From Caldithrix abyssi DSM 13497 (GTDB lineage: Bacteria > Electryoneota > AABM5-125-24 > Hatepunaeales > Hatepunaeaceae), in assembly GCA_945865405.1 (NCBI GenBank), contig CAMBDS010000022.1:1-47714 (forward strand): DNA of 47,714 nucleotides. The letters are read 5' to 3'. This document shows, one piece after another, positions 28,599-36,607 of this stretch (positions are counted from its first letter, which is position 1; every line of letters begins with the position of its first letter). The notes beneath the pieces are model-generated. The model searched no databases and was not told the DNA's origin. It saw nothing but the letters and a program-made list of their open reading frames with translations. The translations under genes were made by a program, and so were the position numbers.

Positions 28599-29963
28599 TT
28601 GTTAAAGATCCTATTTCTGACCAGTGAGGTAACCCCTTTTTCAGTTACCGGCAGGCAGGGGGATCTCGTTTCGGCGTTGGCGCCAGCACTTAAGCGCACC
28701 GGTCATGAAGTCCGAGTAGTCACACCGCGCTATGACGATATTCGCGAGAGAAGATTTGGACTACGCGAAGTCGCCCGCCTGAAAGATCTCGTCTTTAACA
28801 TGGGAAATTCCAATTTCACCGCTTCGATAAAATCGGGGTTTATCCCCCTTTCCAAGGTTCAACTTTACTTTATCGAAACCGCTGCTCCCCTTCCAGAGGA
28901 ACCCGAAGTTGCCGTAAAAGGATGGGAAAATCCGCTCATTAACACCTTGCAATTGATTCATGGTGGGCTTCAGCTTACCTCACATCTTCAATGGAATCCC
29001 GACATCATCTACTGTTGCGGCAGGCAAATGGCACTGGCTCCGGTGGTGATGCGTACTGACCCGGCTTACAAAAAACAACTCGCAGACGCCCGTATTATCC
29101 TGCAATTTTTTAGTGATTCAATACCCGACTCTTTCAATAGAAACTCTCTAACTGAATTTGGTCTGGAAGAATCAGTAATTAATGAATTCGACTCATTTGA
29201 GTCGATTGGCAGATATTACGCCGATTCGATTATCGATCCTGAGGGAACAATTGGTGAGTGGCTGGAGTTTTTAACTCGTAAGGAAGAAGCCGCCTCCAAC
29301 TCTGTAGAGGATAAATCCTACTCTCCCCCTGTTTCTGCTGAAAAAATCAACAAAAAGGCGGAGCTTCAAGCTCGTCTAGGGCTTCATCTGGAGCCAGACC
29401 TCCCGTTAGTCGCGTTATGGTCAGGTGGAGATGATTTCGAAAAGACTATTAGCCTTCTCGAAGCTGAACTGCCCTTATTGGATGCTCAACTGATTGCGTT
29501 CGGTGGGGATGAATCTGCCAGGGAGAGAACAAAGCTATGGTCAAGCCGCTTTAATGGCAAAGTAGCGGCAGTTCACCATCACCCTGAAGAGACACTGGCT
29601 CACATCGAGCAGACGGCTGATATCCTCTTTATTCCCCATGTAGATACTAACGGTGAAACCTTTTCTTTTTGCCGAAAATTTTACAGCGCGGTTCCGGTAT
29701 TGACAGAAGACCTTTTCAACACCGACCGTATTTTGAGAAATTATCAAATTCCAAATTATGCTCACAGTTTCGTCTTTCCATCCGGCGAAACAAGGGCGAT
29801 GATCGAAGCCCTGCGAAAGACAACTGAAACGTTTAAAAATCCCCTCCACTGGAATGAGCTTGTTCAACGAGGCATCAATCGCGAGCTTTGCTGTGAACAC
29901 ATTGCACGGAATATGGCGGATGACTTCAACCGTCTTCTTGAAACCAAACCGGTAACCATGTGA
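28599..29963 (+). CDS. Degenerate glycogen/starch synthase-like protein (GT5 N-domain)
   Basis: 454 residues. The N-terminus (MLKILFLTSEVTPFSVTG...VSALAPALKRTGHEVRVVTPRYDD) is clearly the catalytic-domain start of glycogen synthases. The ADP-glucose-binding KTGG motif is replaced by VTGRQ, with Val where the key Lys should be. The C-terminal acceptor/nucleotide half (residues ~250-430) is only distantly GT-B-like, and the usual E-x-x-P-C-G motif is replaced (FIPHVDTNGETFSFC). Glycogen synthase activity is therefore doubtful; another sugar-transfer or a non-catalytic role is possible. The start is TTG. Its stop overlaps the GTG start of the next gene, linking it to the envelope genes. Confidence 0.75.
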   Translation: MLKILFLTSEVTPFSVTGRQGDLVSALAPALKRTGHEVRVVTPRYDDIRERRFGLREVARLKDLVFNMGNSNFTASIKSGFIPLSKVQLYFIETAAPLPEEPEVAVKGWENPLINTLQLIHGGLQLTSHLQWNPDIIYCCGRQMALAPVVMRTDPAYKKQLADARIILQFFSDSIPDSFNRNSLTEFGLEESVINEFDSFESIGRYYADSIIDPEGTIGEWLEFLTRKEEAASNSVEDKSYSPPVSAEKINKKAELQARLGLHLEPDLPLVALWSGGDDFEKTISLLEAELPLLDAQLIAFGGDESARERTKLWSSRFNGKVAAVHHHPEETLAHIEQTADILFIPHVDTNGETFSFCRKFYSAVPVLTEDLFNTDRILRNYQIPNYAHSFVFPSGETRAMIEALRKTTETFKNPLHWNELVQRGINRELCCEHIARNMADDFNRLLETKPVTM

Positions 29964-30877
29964 CGAAAATGAACCCGGCAGACGTTAGGTCATTAGCAAG
30001 CCGGACACTCGTCCGGCTTGTTTTTTTGTCATTTTTTGTTTTGTCGACTGCCGCCGTAGCAGAAAAAACATATCGACTCCGCCTTGAAACAGTTTGGATA
30101 CTTGAGCCAATTTTCAATAGTAGTTCCGTGGCTATGACGATGGGAGGAGCTGGCGATATTTTTCTTCTTCTCGATCAGGGAAGCAGGGTCGCAATTTTTA
30201 GTGACAGTGGAATGTTCAAAGGCGAGTTTATTGCCAACTTTCCGCTGCCTGCTAATCCAACCGACATTGCCTCAGATGGCGGAACAGGCGTGTTCATCTG
30301 CGACCCGCTCCAAAGTACAATTGTCCACATGAGCCGGACTGGTGCTGACCTTGAGCCAATATTGTTAAATACAGAGCCTCAATTTGAACCTGTTACTCTG
30401 ACGGTACTAAATGATGGTCGAATGGTGATTCTCAATCGACACGATGGGGATTTATGGAGAATTGAGCGCGACGGTCAGGCTAAGCCGTTGATGATTTCAT
30501 CAAGAGTGAATAACTTTGACAATGCAAGACTTGAAGTAACTCCAGATGAGGAAGAGTTGATACTACTCGAATCTGGACATCTACGGATGTTCAAATTGCA
30601 AGGTGAACCTCTCCCCTACCCCACAATCACCCTCTCCCATCCCACAGGAATCGCGGCGACAAACGAAGGCGTATGGGTCGTTGGGAACGGCATTGCATTT
30701 GTTCCTTTTACACTTGATAATTCACGATTAAGCTATTCATCCGACAGTTTGTTTGCGTGGCAGGTGTTTCCGCCTTCTGATATAGTTGTAGAAAATGACA
30801 GAATTTTGATAGCCTCAACTGACGCCAGTAGAATTGCTTATATCCATATCGAAAACGTCAAAACAGAGCAACCATAG
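29960..30877 (+). CDS. Periplasmic beta-propeller-like protein of unknown function
   Basis: 305 residues. A signal peptide runs to about residue 34 (TLVRLVFLSFFVLSTAAVA, then E). The rest shows repeating four-strand blades of NHL/WD type (GGAGDIFLLLDQGSRVAIFSD, PTDIASDGGTGVFICDPLQS, VTLTVLNDGRMVILNRHDG, DIVVENDRILIASTDASRIA), suggesting a six-bladed propeller. The family is not recognised. The start codon is GTG overlapping the previous stop, or ATG at 29969. A perfect intrinsic terminator is embedded in the signal-peptide codons (separate entry). The next gene starts immediately after the stop, so it likely works with the SprA-like and Omp85-like proteins. Confidence 0.7.
   Translation: MTKMNPADVRSLASRTLVRLVFLSFFVLSTAAVAEKTYRLRLETVWILEPIFNSSSVAMTMGGAGDIFLLLDQGSRVAIFSDSGMFKGEFIANFPLPANPTDIASDGGTGVFICDPLQSTIVHMSRTGADLEPILLNTEPQFEPVTLTVLNDGRMVILNRHDGDLWRIERDGQAKPLMISSRVNNFDNARLEVTPDEEELILLESGHLRMFKLQGEPLPYPTITLSHPTGIAATNEGVWVVGNGIAFVPFTLDNSRLSYSSDSLFAWQVFPPSDIVVENDRILIASTDASRIAYIHIENVKTEQP
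29997..30027 (+). terminator. Intrinsic terminator embedded in the signal-peptide coding sequence
   Basis: Stem CAAGCCGGAC / GTCCGGCTTG (perfect 10 bp) with a 4-base loop, followed by seven T's. It lies 34 bases after the stop of the glycogen-synthase-like gene but inside the first 23 codons of the next gene. The hairpin encodes part of the positive n-region (ASRTLVR) and the T-run encodes the start of the hydrophobic core (VF). Confidence 0.8.
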
Positions 30878-33800
30878 GTGTGGCATCTCCTGCCAATACT
30901 TACTTTTTGGGTTTTTCCGTTAGATTCACTTAAAATCCAAAATGGTTGGCGACAGCAACAGATTGTCGTTTCACAACTTGGAATGATAGAAGTCAATGAT
31001 CTCTGGTTAATTACCGGCACGGTCAGATTGACTCACGACGATGAAGTATTGCCGGAAGCCAGTTGGATTCGGGACGATTCGACTGGTTATTATTTTTCCT
31101 ATCCAACTGCTATTCAGGGTGATACACTTGTTGTGACATGGCGGTCGGCGTCGGTTAATAATCGCAATAACTACTTCTACTTCCAACCAGCCAGTCTTGA
31201 TACTACTCGTTCTCCCACAATAACAACACATTCAATCAAATCATCAGATACAAAGAATCCGTTCGATCCATGGCCCGGTATTAAACGGTCCGGGACTATT
31301 GTGCGAGGTGTTAAGTTCGGTTCTGCAAATGAATCAGGAAGTACTTCAGGACTTCACCTTGAAGTTTCAGGAAGACCGTCATCTGGATTGGAGGTTGCAG
31401 CGGTGGTTGATGACCGGAGTTTGGGTGGCTCGACCGGAGGCAGTTCGACTACTCTCGCCGAGTTGGATAAACTCTATATTACTGCTTCTACAAGACATAT
31501 GAAAGGAACGCTTGGAGATTGGGATGTGGACTGGCAGGGTGGGGAATTTGGAAATTTGCAGAGAAAATTAAAAGGTGGAAAATTTAACTTATTCAATGAT
31601 AATGCTAAAGTTGAAGTATTAGCGGCGGGGGGAAATAGTCGTTATGCGAATTTAACAATTTTCGGAAGATCAGGGAATCAAGGACCTTACGAATTAAAGA
31701 ATAGATATGGGAATGTAGGAGTATCCATTATTGCCGGAAGTGAAAGAGTTTCACTCGATGGAAGAAGATTAACACGAGGCGTAAACTTTGATTATACAAT
31801 CGACTATGATAGAGGCAATATCACGTTTCATCCATCAATTCCGATTCTTGACAATTCGAGAATCGATGTGGAGTATGAGTACTCCGATGACGCTTATTCG
31901 AAACGATTGCTTGCCTCTAAAGGTCATCTGACAAGCACTTCCGGTACAAAGATGTGGATGATAGAGGCTGGTATTGTAGAGGAAAGAGTGGATGGCAACA
32001 GCCCACTCGCCTTCGAATGGACCTCAGAAAGCCGAAAGTCAATAGTTGATGCCGGGGATAATCAGCAAGATGCAACTTCTTCTGGCGTCACTTTTGTGGA
32101 ATTTGGCGAGGGGGATTACGTATGGAGTTTTACTATGGATGGAGACTCTATTCTCCACTTCTCACCCCCAGACAGCCTCGCCCGGCCAACTGGCAATCTC
32201 AGGGTTGATTTCTCCCGTTCGCCCGGGGGTGGATACTCAAGAGTGTATGACAATGATTATCTTCTATTTAGATACTTTTGGATCGGCTTGGGAGCCGGTC
32301 AGTATTCACCTACACGCTCGATTCCACTTCCGGACAGGACTCGCCTTGGAGTTGCGCGAGGAGACTGGAATGGAGATAGGGTTTACACCTCATTTGAGGC
32401 TGCGATCAGTGACTACGACCAAAATACACTCTCTTCAATCGACGACAACGATAATCCTGGACTTGGATTGAATTGGCGGAGCGGTTGGGTTAGCAGTGAT
32501 TCGCGTCTAACTACCAACGTCACAATCAAGCATAAACAGAAGTCATTCCGCACACTCGCTCGTCAGGAGCCACTTGACTTTCGTTATCGGTGGGGGATGA
32601 GCGAAGACAACTTACCCGGAGCTGAAACCTCATTCGAGGCGGGTGCTAACTTTATGCCAGTTAATTCGTTAAGTTTTTCCAGTGACATAGGACGTCTAGA
32701 TCGAGGCAGCGCGTTACTAAGCAACCGGATCGGTTTGGGGGCGACTCACCTAACAAAAGAATATCAGAGTGACTTTTCGGTGGAACAGGTGGTCGCGTCG
32801 CGCAAGGTACTGTTTGAAGAAGCTATATCAGGGCGAGGTTCTGCTTCTGTTTCCAAGATGAAAGGTATATTGAGACCTCGTTTGGCTCTTCGCTATGAGA
32901 GCCAGACAATCGAAGTTAAGGATAGCCTTACGGGTGGATTGCGGTTTACTCGAGCAGATCCGGGGCTGACCTTTGACCTTCAAAAGTTGGGTAAGTTTGA
33001 TTTAGGTTATATTTACAGGCTGGATGACGTTCCCGTCGCAGGTGGGTTTGCCAAGGCTTCCGACAGCCGCTCGGCGCAGGTTGGCTGGCAAGGCACCTCC
33101 CGCATTGGGCAGTGGCGGAGTACATTCCTCAGGAGTTTACAAGCATTCACCGACCCAACACGCAGACCGTTGACCTCAACTTCGGCGGCGATCACGGCTC
33201 TCCTTGGTGGTCGCACTACTCCTGTAAAGTTCAGCGGGGACTATCGGCTTTCGACCGGAACGGGGAGAGCTGAAGTGCGGGTTGCAACGTTCGTCGGTGA
33301 GGGTGAGGGCAGCTATCGCTACGAGGACGGCAGGTATGTCCCGGATGATGACGGAAACATCGATCTGCAAAGTCAACAATCGGACGATACTCGTTTTGCG
33401 TCGAATGTCGAATTCAATGGGAGACTCGAATGGCGGTCGAAAGCAAAGCAAGGCGAAAATCAGCGAAAAGTCTATCCGTTTGGCATATCAGGGACAAACA
33501 CGTTTTTCGACGCCGCTGTTAGCACAACCGAACCAGATCCGTTAAAGGCTTTCCTGCTTTATCGACCAGCATTCCGGTCTTCATTCGTCGATAGGTCGCG
33601 GTGGAATTGGCGGCAGGAGATTGAGTTTCTCGATGGTGCTTATCGCGGTGACGGAAGGTTGACATTGCGCCGTGACGAGTTGCACGACGCAGGTATTTCG
33701 GGAGGCGAAGAGTCGCTTACCGAAGCACTCAACCTAAGGGTCCGATACCGCACCTCGACACTGGTAAGCCTTCAAGTAATGCCACTTATTGAAAGGCAAA

Positions 33801-34231
33801 GAAGATTTGGGCTTACACCCTATCGCCTGAGAGCTGACGTCAGTTCGTCCGGCGGTGACATCGAAGCAACGATCTCGAGCGAATTGCGTCGCTGGGAGAC
33901 CAACCTTAAAGCGGGGAGAGAGACTCGCCACGAAAGCGTTGCTGATGTTTCCGTGACAGAGACGAGATTTCAGCCATTTGTGTTAAGGCGGTTTGGAGAC
34001 CAGGGGTCGGGGCGTTTGGAATTTGAGTGGCGATTGCTCGAGCAGTCGTCAACGAAAGCTAATTACGATCTGCTAAGAGGATGGTATGCCGGGGACAACT
34101 ATTCGGCGGGGTTCAGCGTTGATTATCGACTCGGGTCGAATCTGACGGCAACGGCTTCGCTTAGGAGTCGATGGAGACCATCACGAGCGCCACTGCATAG
34201 TGGGCTTGTGGAAATGACGGCGACGCTATGA
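30878..34231 (+). CDS. Large outer-membrane protein with SprA-like segment
   Basis: 1117 residues starting at GTG with a short signal sequence (MWHLLPILTFWVFPL). Residues ~260-350 carry a module found in SprA-like and related FCB surface proteins: FGRSGNQGPYELKNRYGN, VSIIAGSERVSLDGRRLTRG, FDYTIDYDRGNITFHP, DSRIDVEYEYS-like. After that come about 700 residues of alternating, R/D/S-rich amphipathic strands typical of a big beta-barrel. It is about half the length of true SprA (T9SS translocon), so it is a relative or a distinct porin-like protein. It follows the beta-propeller gene with no gap and overlaps the Omp85-like gene by 4 bases, implying co-expression and probably an outer-membrane complex. 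Confidence 0.75.
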   Translation: MWHLLPILTFWVFPLDSLKIQNGWRQQQIVVSQLGMIEVNDLWLITGTVRLTHDDEVLPEASWIRDDSTGYYFSYPTAIQGDTLVVTWRSASVNNRNNYFYFQPASLDTTRSPTITTHSIKSSDTKNPFDPWPGIKRSGTIVRGVKFGSANESGSTSGLHLEVSGRPSSGLEVAAVVDDRSLGGSTGGSSTTLAELDKLYITASTRHMKGTLGDWDVDWQGGEFGNLQRKLKGGKFNLFNDNAKVEVLAAGGNSRYANLTIFGRSGNQGPYELKNRYGNVGVSIIAGSERVSLDGRRLTRGVNFDYTIDYDRGNITFHPSIPILDNSRIDVEYEYSDDAYSKRLLASKGHLTSTSGTKMWMIEAGIVEERVDGNSPLAFEWTSESRKSIVDAGDNQQDATSSGVTFVEFGEGDYVWSFTMDGDSILHFSPPDSLARPTGNLRVDFSRSPGGGYSRVYDNDYLLFRYFWIGLGAGQYSPTRSIPLPDRTRLGVARGDWNGDRVYTSFEAAISDYDQNTLSSIDDNDNPGLGLNWRSGWVSSDSRLTTNVTIKHKQKSFRTLARQEPLDFRYRWGMSEDNLPGAETSFEAGANFMPVNSLSFSSDIGRLDRGSALLSNRIGLGATHLTKEYQSDFSVEQVVASRKVLFEEAISGRGSASVSKMKGILRPRLALRYESQTIEVKDSLTGGLRFTRADPGLTFDLQKLGKFDLGYIYRLDDVPVAGGFAKASDSRSAQVGWQGTSRIGQWRSTFLRSLQAFTDPTRRPLTSTSAAITALLGGRTTPVKFSGDYRLSTGTGRAEVRVATFVGEGEGSYRYEDGRYVPDDDGNIDLQSQQSDDTRFASNVEFNGRLEWRSKAKQGENQRKVYPFGISGTNTFFDAAVSTTEPDPLKAFLLYRPAFRSSFVDRSRWNWRQEIEFLDGAYRGDGRLTLRRDELHDAGISGGEESLTEALNLRVRYRTSTLVSLQVMPLIERQRRFGLTPYRLRADVSSSGGDIEATISSELRRWETNLKAGRETRHESVADVSVTETRFQPFVLRRFGDQGSGRLEFEWRLLEQSSTKANYDLLRGWYAGDNYSAGFSVDYRLGSNLTATASLRSRWRPSRAPLHSGLVEMTATL

Positions 34232-36183
34232 GGAAATTGGCTTCAGGTATGAAAACGGAATTGCAGCAGGGTGCGGACACCCTGCTGCAGCTGCCCTCCC
34301 CCCCTGCCCCCCCCCACCAGTGGTGGGGGAAAGAGCGGCTTGAAAAGCCGCTCTCCAAGACACCAATACCCCCGGGAACGGAATTTTGCTCGTGTAGCTG
34401 GCAGACGGGGGCGTCTGCCAGCGGTAACTTAAAGCTGAAGCAAGCTTCAGCAATCCGGGCAGTTCTGTTAATTTGGCTGATTTCGATTTCAACAAACACG
34501 ATAGCGGAACAGATTCGGTTGGAAGTCGAGATGAGACCGCCGGTTCTAAGCCGAAAAGAGATCATTGATATTGCAGGTATTAGTGGAGACGGAAAAATCG
34601 AAGAAGCGAAACTGTTCATAGTGCGCAACAAGATTTTGGAAAAGCTGAGATCGGTTGGTTATCCGCTGGCAGAGGTTGACTCGGTTAGCTATTCGCAGAA
34701 TATTGAGACAGACAAGAATGTCCGTCCCCCCCGGAATTTAGATGAGGTAAGGAAATGCATCCTATTTGTTAATCCGGGACCAGCTTTGAGTGTAATCGCA
34801 ACCGAAGGGAGCGAGAGGCTGTTGACGCCTGACTGGATTGAAGAACAGGCGGCAGAAGTGCTCGACTCGTTGACTGCGGCAGGTTATCCGTTCGCAAGTG
34901 TCAGCTTCAAGCCGGTGCATCCTTTGGTGGCAGATGGAAACTTGCGAGTGAGGCTTGACCGAGTCGTGCACCCCGGATCTTTCCTAAGGATCGGGAGGGT
35001 ACGCTTTCCGGGTGGAGAGGGATTGGGTGGGAAGTACTTGCTCCTGGAAAGCCGATTAAAACTTGAGACGGCATTCAGCAAGGAAGAATTGACCAGATCG
35101 GTGCAACGCCTGGAACTGCTCCCATCGATTATGAATGTGTCTGAACCAGAGTTACGGGAGATTTCGCCCGGAATTCTGGATGTGACGATCCCTGTCGCCA
35201 CCAAAAGCTCGACCAGAGTATCGGGTATTGCGGCGTTGGCTTCCGGTGCCAAAGAACCGACAGGCCAATTCAAGATCGATATCGGCAATTTATTTGGCGG
35301 TGGAAGAAGCGCGTCGTTTGCGTGGTATGGACTCAACCCGAACCAGAGAGGATTGCAAGGAAGATACCGTGAGGGCTGGTTGTTCGATTTGCCTCTGGCG
35401 CTGGAAGCAGAGTTAGAGGGATGGCAGACAAAGGATTCACACAATAGGACAACATACAGGATTGGCGGGTCGTGGGAACCATTTACCGACGTTACCCTTG
35501 GCGTCTCAGGAGCGTCCGCAAAGGTAGTCAACCTCAATGAGTTGAATTTGTTACCTGAATCTTCAACCCGCAGACTCGAATCGAACATTGAAATTGCCCG
35601 GTTCGACAGCAGATGGAATCCATCGCGGGGGTACTCATTCGGTGTGGAAAATGTCGAGGGGAGACGCTCTTACTCGGATAACTCGCCTTCAACATCGATA
35701 AGATCGGGCAGAACAAAAATCGAAATGGCGTTTCCCTTGGCATTAGGCAATTCGCGAAAAGTGTTGTCAACCGGGATTGCAAAACGTGCTTCAGCAAATA
35801 GATGGATCGGCTATCTTCGAGCAGAGAACAGCTTTGCGACTGGGAAAAATCTCCTCGCCGATGAATTGCCGAAGTTCGGGGGTCACTCTTCAGTGCGAGG
35901 ATTTCTGGAAGACAGCTTCAGCGGTCGCAACGTCGTTTTTGGCGCTGCTGAAATTCGGTATCGGCCTAACCGAGAGGCGGGCTACATCGGCTTGACTATT
36001 GATGCCGGATCGATAGTGAAAGCCGATTACTTGACCTCACCTGCAGGCAGAAACGCATGGTCGGTCGGCGTAACGACGGTCTTTCAGACGGGACTGGGGA
36101 TTATGAGCCTTGACCTCGCCTGGCCTGCCGGGGGGACATTTGCAGAATCCCGCCTACATCTCGGACTTTCCGGCTGGCTTTAG
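34228..36183 (+). CDS. Omp85/BamA-TamA-like outer-membrane protein with repeat-derived N-terminus
   Basis: 651 residues. The likely signal peptide (AIRAVLLIWLISISTNTIA) starts only at residue ~74. The ~70 residues before it are encoded by about five palindromic repeats read in frame after the ATG that overlaps the previous stop. The mature part has POTRA-like segments (about 95-320: EAKLFIVRNKILEKLRSVGYPLAEVDSV, LRIGRVRFPGGEG...LLLESRLKLETAFSKEEL) and a C-terminal 16-strand Omp85 barrel with the diagnostic loop-6 motif GGHSSVRGF and a final GLSGWL strand. It is shorter than BamA and could be TamA-like. Adjacent to the SprA-like gene, it may insert or partner with it. Confidence 0.87.
   Translation: MRKLASGMKTELQQGADTLLQLPSPPAPPHQWWGKERLEKPLSKTPIPPGTEFCSCSWQTGASASGNLKLKQASAIRAVLLIWLISISTNTIAEQIRLEVEMRPPVLSRKEIIDIAGISGDGKIEEAKLFIVRNKILEKLRSVGYPLAEVDSVSYSQNIETDKNVRPPRNLDEVRKCILFVNPGPALSVIATEGSERLLTPDWIEEQAAEVLDSLTAAGYPFASVSFKPVHPLVADGNLRVRLDRVVHPGSFLRIGRVRFPGGEGLGGKYLLLESRLKLETAFSKEELTRSVQRLELLPSIMNVSEPELREISPGILDVTIPVATKSSTRVSGIAALASGAKEPTGQFKIDIGNLFGGGRSASFAWYGLNPNQRGLQGRYREGWLFDLPLALEAELEGWQTKDSHNRTTYRIGGSWEPFTDVTLGVSGASAKVVNLNELNLLPESSTRRLESNIEIARFDSRWNPSRGYSFGVENVEGRRSYSDNSPSTSIRSGRTKIEMAFPLALGNSRKVLSTGIAKRASANRWIGYLRAENSFATGKNLLADELPKFGGHSSVRGFLEDSFSGRNVVFGAAEIRYRPNREAGYIGLTIDAGSIVKADYLTSPAGRNAWSVGVTTVFQTGLGIMSLDLAWPAGGTFAESRLHLGLSGWL
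34262..34457. repeat. Five tandem palindromic repeats inside the Omp85-like gene
   Basis: In order: GCAGCAGGGTG/CACCCTGCTGC (34262-34288, perfect 11 bp); a C-rich arm with CCCCCACCA/TGGTGGGGG (34289-34330), like the gatA insert; AGCGGCTT/AAGCCGCT with CTCCAAG tail (34334-34359), identical to the copies at 2851 and 2921; CTGGCAGACG/CGTCTGCCAG (about 34398-34422); and GCTGAAGC/GCTTCAGC (34434-34457), like 3490 and 40822. All are in frame with no stop. Confidence 0.88.
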
Positions 36184-36260
36184 GACAACAAGAAAGGTTC
36201 GGTTACTGAAGAATTTTATCGCATTATTGCATTTCTTGAAGTATATTAGGCAAACATCTT

Positions 36261-36569
36261 TTGGGTGAAGAAATCAGCACCTTTTTATACAAGATTGTAC
36301 CGACGCGACCCGATTTCGCTACCTTCTGGACGGAAGCAGAAGAAAAAGCGATGAAGGAGCATTTTGCCTACCTGAAGGGGTTGCTTGAGGAGGGCCGACT
36401 TGTGCTTGCGGGGCCTTGCATCGACGCATCATTTGGGATCGTGATTTTTGACGCTGAATCACTTGAACTTGCCAGAGAGGTCGCTCTCGCCGATCCTGCC
36501 ATCGTTGCCGGAGTTATGTCGTTTGAAGTACACGAATTTCGGGTTTCGCTAATGAAGGGGAAAGGCTGA
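36261..36569 (+). CDS. YciI-family protein
   Basis: 102 residues in the YCII-like dimeric alpha/beta-barrel family. Pattern: FLYKIVPTRPDF near the start, a helix, HFAYLKGLLEEGRLVLAGPC, FGIVIFDAESLELAREVALADPAIVAGVMSFEVHEFRV. The His-Asp pair of the family is represented by His in KEHFAYL and Asp in ADPAI. Function is unknown in most members. The start is TTG at 36261. A palindromic repeat (36565-36587) overlaps its stop codon, so the last residues are repeat-derived. Confidence 0.88.
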   Translation: MGEEISTFLYKIVPTRPDFATFWTEAEEKAMKEHFAYLKGLLEEGRLVLAGPCIDASFGIVIFDAESLELAREVALADPAIVAGVMSFEVHEFRVSLMKGKG

Positions 36570-36587
36570 AGCAAGTTTCAGCACTCC
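36565..36587. repeat. Palindromic repeat over the yciI stop codon
   Basis: GCTGAAGCA/AGTTTCAGC with tail ACTCC, a member of the family at 3490, 34434 and 40822. It provides the stop codon (TGA at 36567-36569) of the YciI-like gene. Confidence 0.7.
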
Positions 36588-36607
36588 ATTTAATTGGGTG
36601 AGTCAAA

